Shown: positions 62,549-64,000 of the stretch, piece after piece
Position numbering within the stretch: position 1 is the first letter of the stretch
Layout of the letters: each line of letters begins with the position of its first letter
The notes under the pieces: model-generated
Told to the model about the DNA's origin: nothing
Seen by the model: only the letters and a program-made list of their open reading frames with translations
The model's database searches: none
Made by a program: the position numbers and the translations under genes
Assembly: GCA_011605725.1 (NCBI GenBank)
Contig: JAAOZP010000014.1
Location: 62,001-126,000, forward strand
Source: Nitrososphaerota archaeon
GTDB taxonomy: Archaea; Thermoproteota; EX4484-205; JAAOZP01
Direction: 5' to 3'
DNA: 64,000 bases

Positions 62549-62738
62549 TTAACGGTTTATGAACAAGCGTTCCTTGGTTTTCGAAACTATTTTTACGAAT
62601 AAAAGCATCGACGGGGCCTCCCACAGGGGGCCGACCACGGTTGCGAGAGCCGCCCCAGAATTGACGCCGAATACGAGCGTGGCTGTTGCTATTGCAACTT
62701 CAAACTGGCTTCGGTGCGTTAAGATACATACCTAGGAT
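62549..62738 (-). pseudogene. C-terminal remnant of an ACR3-type arsenite transporter
   Basis: The minus frame ending at TAA 62551-62549 encodes F-E-V-A-I-A-T-A and GVNSGAALATVVGPLWEAP, the typical ACR3 C-terminus. It is open for about 60 codons with no start or N-terminal helices. A perfect inverted repeat lies just beyond its 5' end. Confidence 0.6.
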
Positions 62739-62743
62739 TGTAG

Positions 62744-62769
62744 TATTACTTTTTCCATAAAAAGTAATA
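62744..62769. repeat. Perfect inverted repeat, 11-bp arms
   Basis: TATTACTTTTT (62744-62754) and AAAAAGTAATA (62759-62769) flank CCAT. It lies between the ACR3 remnant and the next promoter (TATA-like CTTATATACGG, about 62772-62782). It could be an operator or a terminator; the T5 run favours neither strand. Confidence 0.5.
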
Positions 62770-62810
62770 ACACTTATATACGGCTTCTACGGAGCCGTCC
62801 GCGATAAAAA

Positions 62811-63125
62811 ATGTGGCTGATAGTCACATGGTGGGCAGCCATAATGGCTACGATCGCGTATATCTTTACAAAGAATCCGGTGAACTATCGCTTGGACTGG
62901 CTTTGCCTGATGCTTTGGGGTCTAGCAATAATGGTTCTCGTAGATCATTCAATAGGATTTATAACGGAGGGGGGAGAATTCATAGAAATGACTACTGAAG
63001 GATATATTGAAAACGGGGCTCTACTCGGAGCAGTTATGCTGATACCCATATTCATAGTGTGGGAGATTGCAGTACTTGTTTCGAGGGCAAGAATAGCTGC
63101 TAGGGAAAACACGGAGGGGAGGTGA
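62811..63125 (+). CDS. Three-helix membrane protein, tandem paralogue 1 (104 aa)
   Basis: Hydrophobic segments at about 2-18, 30-46 and 66-90, with LDWLCLMLWGLAIMVLVDHSIGFI. The next gene encodes a similar arrangement (NLFLWGGALGLALEHLAH). A TATA-like element lies about 30-35 nt upstream. No family recognised. Confidence 0.5.
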   Translation: MWLIVTWWAAIMATIAYIFTKNPVNYRLDWLCLMLWGLAIMVLVDHSIGFITEGGEFIEMTTEGYIENGALLGAVMLIPIFIVWEIAVLVSRARIAARENTEGR

Positions 63126-63131
63126 ATAGCA

Positions 63132-63476
63132 GTGGCATGCTTTCTAGTACCCATGACTATCGCCATCATTACAAGCCTGTTGAGAAAACGTTGCCCGAAG
63201 GCTCTTAGAATAAACATTCTAAACCTATTTCTGTGGGGTGGTGCGCTAGGGCTTGCCCTTGAACACTTGGCGCATAAGGAAATCGTCCCGTATCCTCCGT
63301 TCCTGACAGCAGGCGTAGAACACGTGGTTCCTGAAATGCTTACCGTCGGCGTTCCGATGACGATGGCGGTTTCAGGAGTATGGGCTTTAATAATCTTGGT
63401 CGTAGAGAGGCCTTTAAGCAGGTTTTTCAGGCCGAGTAGACTTGGAGCAATCGAGGTTCATCCGGCACAGAGATGA
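63132..63476 (+). CDS. Three-helix membrane protein, tandem paralogue 2 (114 aa)
   Basis: GTG start, preceded by GGGGAGGTGA about 9 nt upstream. Hydrophobic segments at about 2-16, 30-48 and 70-95. The pairing of W-G-x-A-x-x-L-x-x-[DE]-H in this and the previous protein suggests a duplicated two-subunit membrane complex. Function unknown. Confidence 0.5.
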   Translation: MACFLVPMTIAIITSLLRKRCPKALRINILNLFLWGGALGLALEHLAHKEIVPYPPFLTAGVEHVVPEMLTVGVPMTMAVSGVWALIILVVERPLSRFFRPSRLGAIEVHPAQR

Positions 63477-63515
63477 AAGGCATGTAGAGAAATAGTTTTC
63501 TTTTTTCTCCATAGG

Positions 63516-64000
63516 CTATGGTGAAGACTTTAATAGCCATTGGAAATCAGGCGCGCAACTTCTTTTTTCAACTCTTTCAGCAAGAGCGTGAACAACAATC
63601 GGTAGAGCAATCGTGGCGTCACAGTAGCATACGACATTCCTTCCTGTGGGAGACTCTTTTCCCCAGCTTATCGCCTCTTCAAAAGTCGCGCCTGATAATC
63701 CTCCCCACTGAGGACTGTCGGTAGTAAATTGAATAGCGTATTTATGCGGACGATCCCTACCATTTACAAATTCTAGTGCAATAGCAATGAGCTGTATAAA
63801 ATCCTTCGGCACTCCTCCCCCAATATATATTACTCCTGTCTCCTTGCTTTCAACACCTATCTTCACGATTTCCTCAAAATCCTTCATCTGATCCAAAATT
63901 ATCTTTTTATTTTTCTTAAACCTGAGTATGATGTTAGCCATCCCGTAGCCACTGTCTACAAGACCAGGGCTAAACACTGGCACACCGCTCCTATAGGCTG
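63516..64000 (-). CDS. dys: Deoxyhypusine synthase, partial (5' end outside window)
   Basis: The frame is open to the right edge. The visible C-terminal part has GVPVFSPGLVDSGYG, YIGGGVPKDFIQ, QFTTDSPQWGGLSGATFEEAISWGK, with the catalytic lysine in S-W-G-K, and the family's final helix. The enzyme modifies aIF5A using spermidine and NAD. Confidence 0.9.
   Translation of the reverse strand, partial: AYRSGVPVFSPGLVDSGYGMANIILRFKKNKKIILDQMKDFEEIVKIGVESKETGVIYIGGGVPKDFIQLIAIALEFVNGRDRPHKYAIQFTTDSPQWGGLSGATFEEAISWGKESPTGRNVVCYCDATIALPIVVHALAERVEKRSCAPDFQWLLKSSP

Noticed and set aside
61962-62624. A 220-codon Ser-rich minus frame opposite the heptad repeats
   Set aside because: Low-complexity shadow of the repeat block; its first codons overlap the ACR3 remnant in another frame.
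1-64000. CRISPR arrays, rRNA genes and insertion sequences
   Set aside because: No direct-repeat/spacer pattern, no rRNA sequence and no intact transposase with terminal repeats were seen.

Overview
The window is archaeal chromosomal DNA. It carries TFB, RadA, a thermosome, EF-2, ribosomal protein L40e, an Rpp21-type RNase P subunit, an archaeal AspRS next to a NusA-like KH protein, a beta-CASP RNase, PAC2 and Sm-like proteins, and deoxyhypusine synthase. A tRNA-Val with an intron in its T-loop, a probable tetraether-lipid synthase (Tes) and TATA boxes close to start codons point to the Thermoproteota (TACK) side of the Archaea. I cannot name the class or genus from this sequence.

Region 1-8.5 kb: a partial adenylate-kinase-6-like gene, then a divergent type IV pilus/Tad-like locus. 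The minus operon encodes a 49-aa coiled-coil peptide, a T2SE secretion ATPase, two T2SF platform proteins, a Flp-like pilin and a HerA/VirB4-like ATPase. The plus operon encodes five small N-terminally anchored proteins (one needs a -1 frameshift), and a TFB gene converges on it. 8.5-16.5 kb: information-processing genes, two tRNAs, L40e and a MarC protein. 16.5-20 kb: leuA-leuC-leuD. 20-25.5 kb: a KaiC-like ATPase facing a PRC-barrel protein, argH, a frameshifted DNA methyltransferase and an MBL nuclease. 25.5-30.6 kb: ilvB-ilvN-ilvC-ilvD on the minus strand. 30.6-37.4 kb: an ABC-like pair with a degenerate ATPase, tRNA-Gly(CCC), thermosome and EF-2. 37.4-44.5 kb: an accessory region with TPR protein, HEPN-MNT toxin-antitoxin pair, decayed genes and an acylphosphatase/coiled-coil protein. 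44.5-56.6 kb: a carbohydrate island (GH43-like and GH32-like proteins, a TIM-barrel glycosidase-like protein, sugar isomerase/epimerase, Gfo/Idh/MocA dehydrogenase) mixed with membrane proteins. 56.6-64 kb: transporter remnants (PiT, ACR3), TrmO, esterase, MazG-like protein, Tes, VapBC, a second acylphosphatase/coiled-coil protein, paired membrane proteins and partial deoxyhypusine synthase.

The most notable new observation is that leuA and ilvB, 14 kb apart on opposite strands, have matching leaders. Each has the same TATA box, a near-perfect Shine-Dalgarno at the predicted 5' end, a GTG-started 26- or 27-codon ORF with Ala-(Gln/Pro)-Arg-Gly-Arg-Asp at residues 7-12, a possible pairing of the leader Shine-Dalgarno with the end of that ORF, and a 6-bp hairpin straight after its stop codon. 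This looks like an undescribed leader-peptide control element for branched-chain amino-acid synthesis.

Four genes need a single-base frame correction, three of them at homopolymer runs, so assembly indels should be excluded before biological interpretation.
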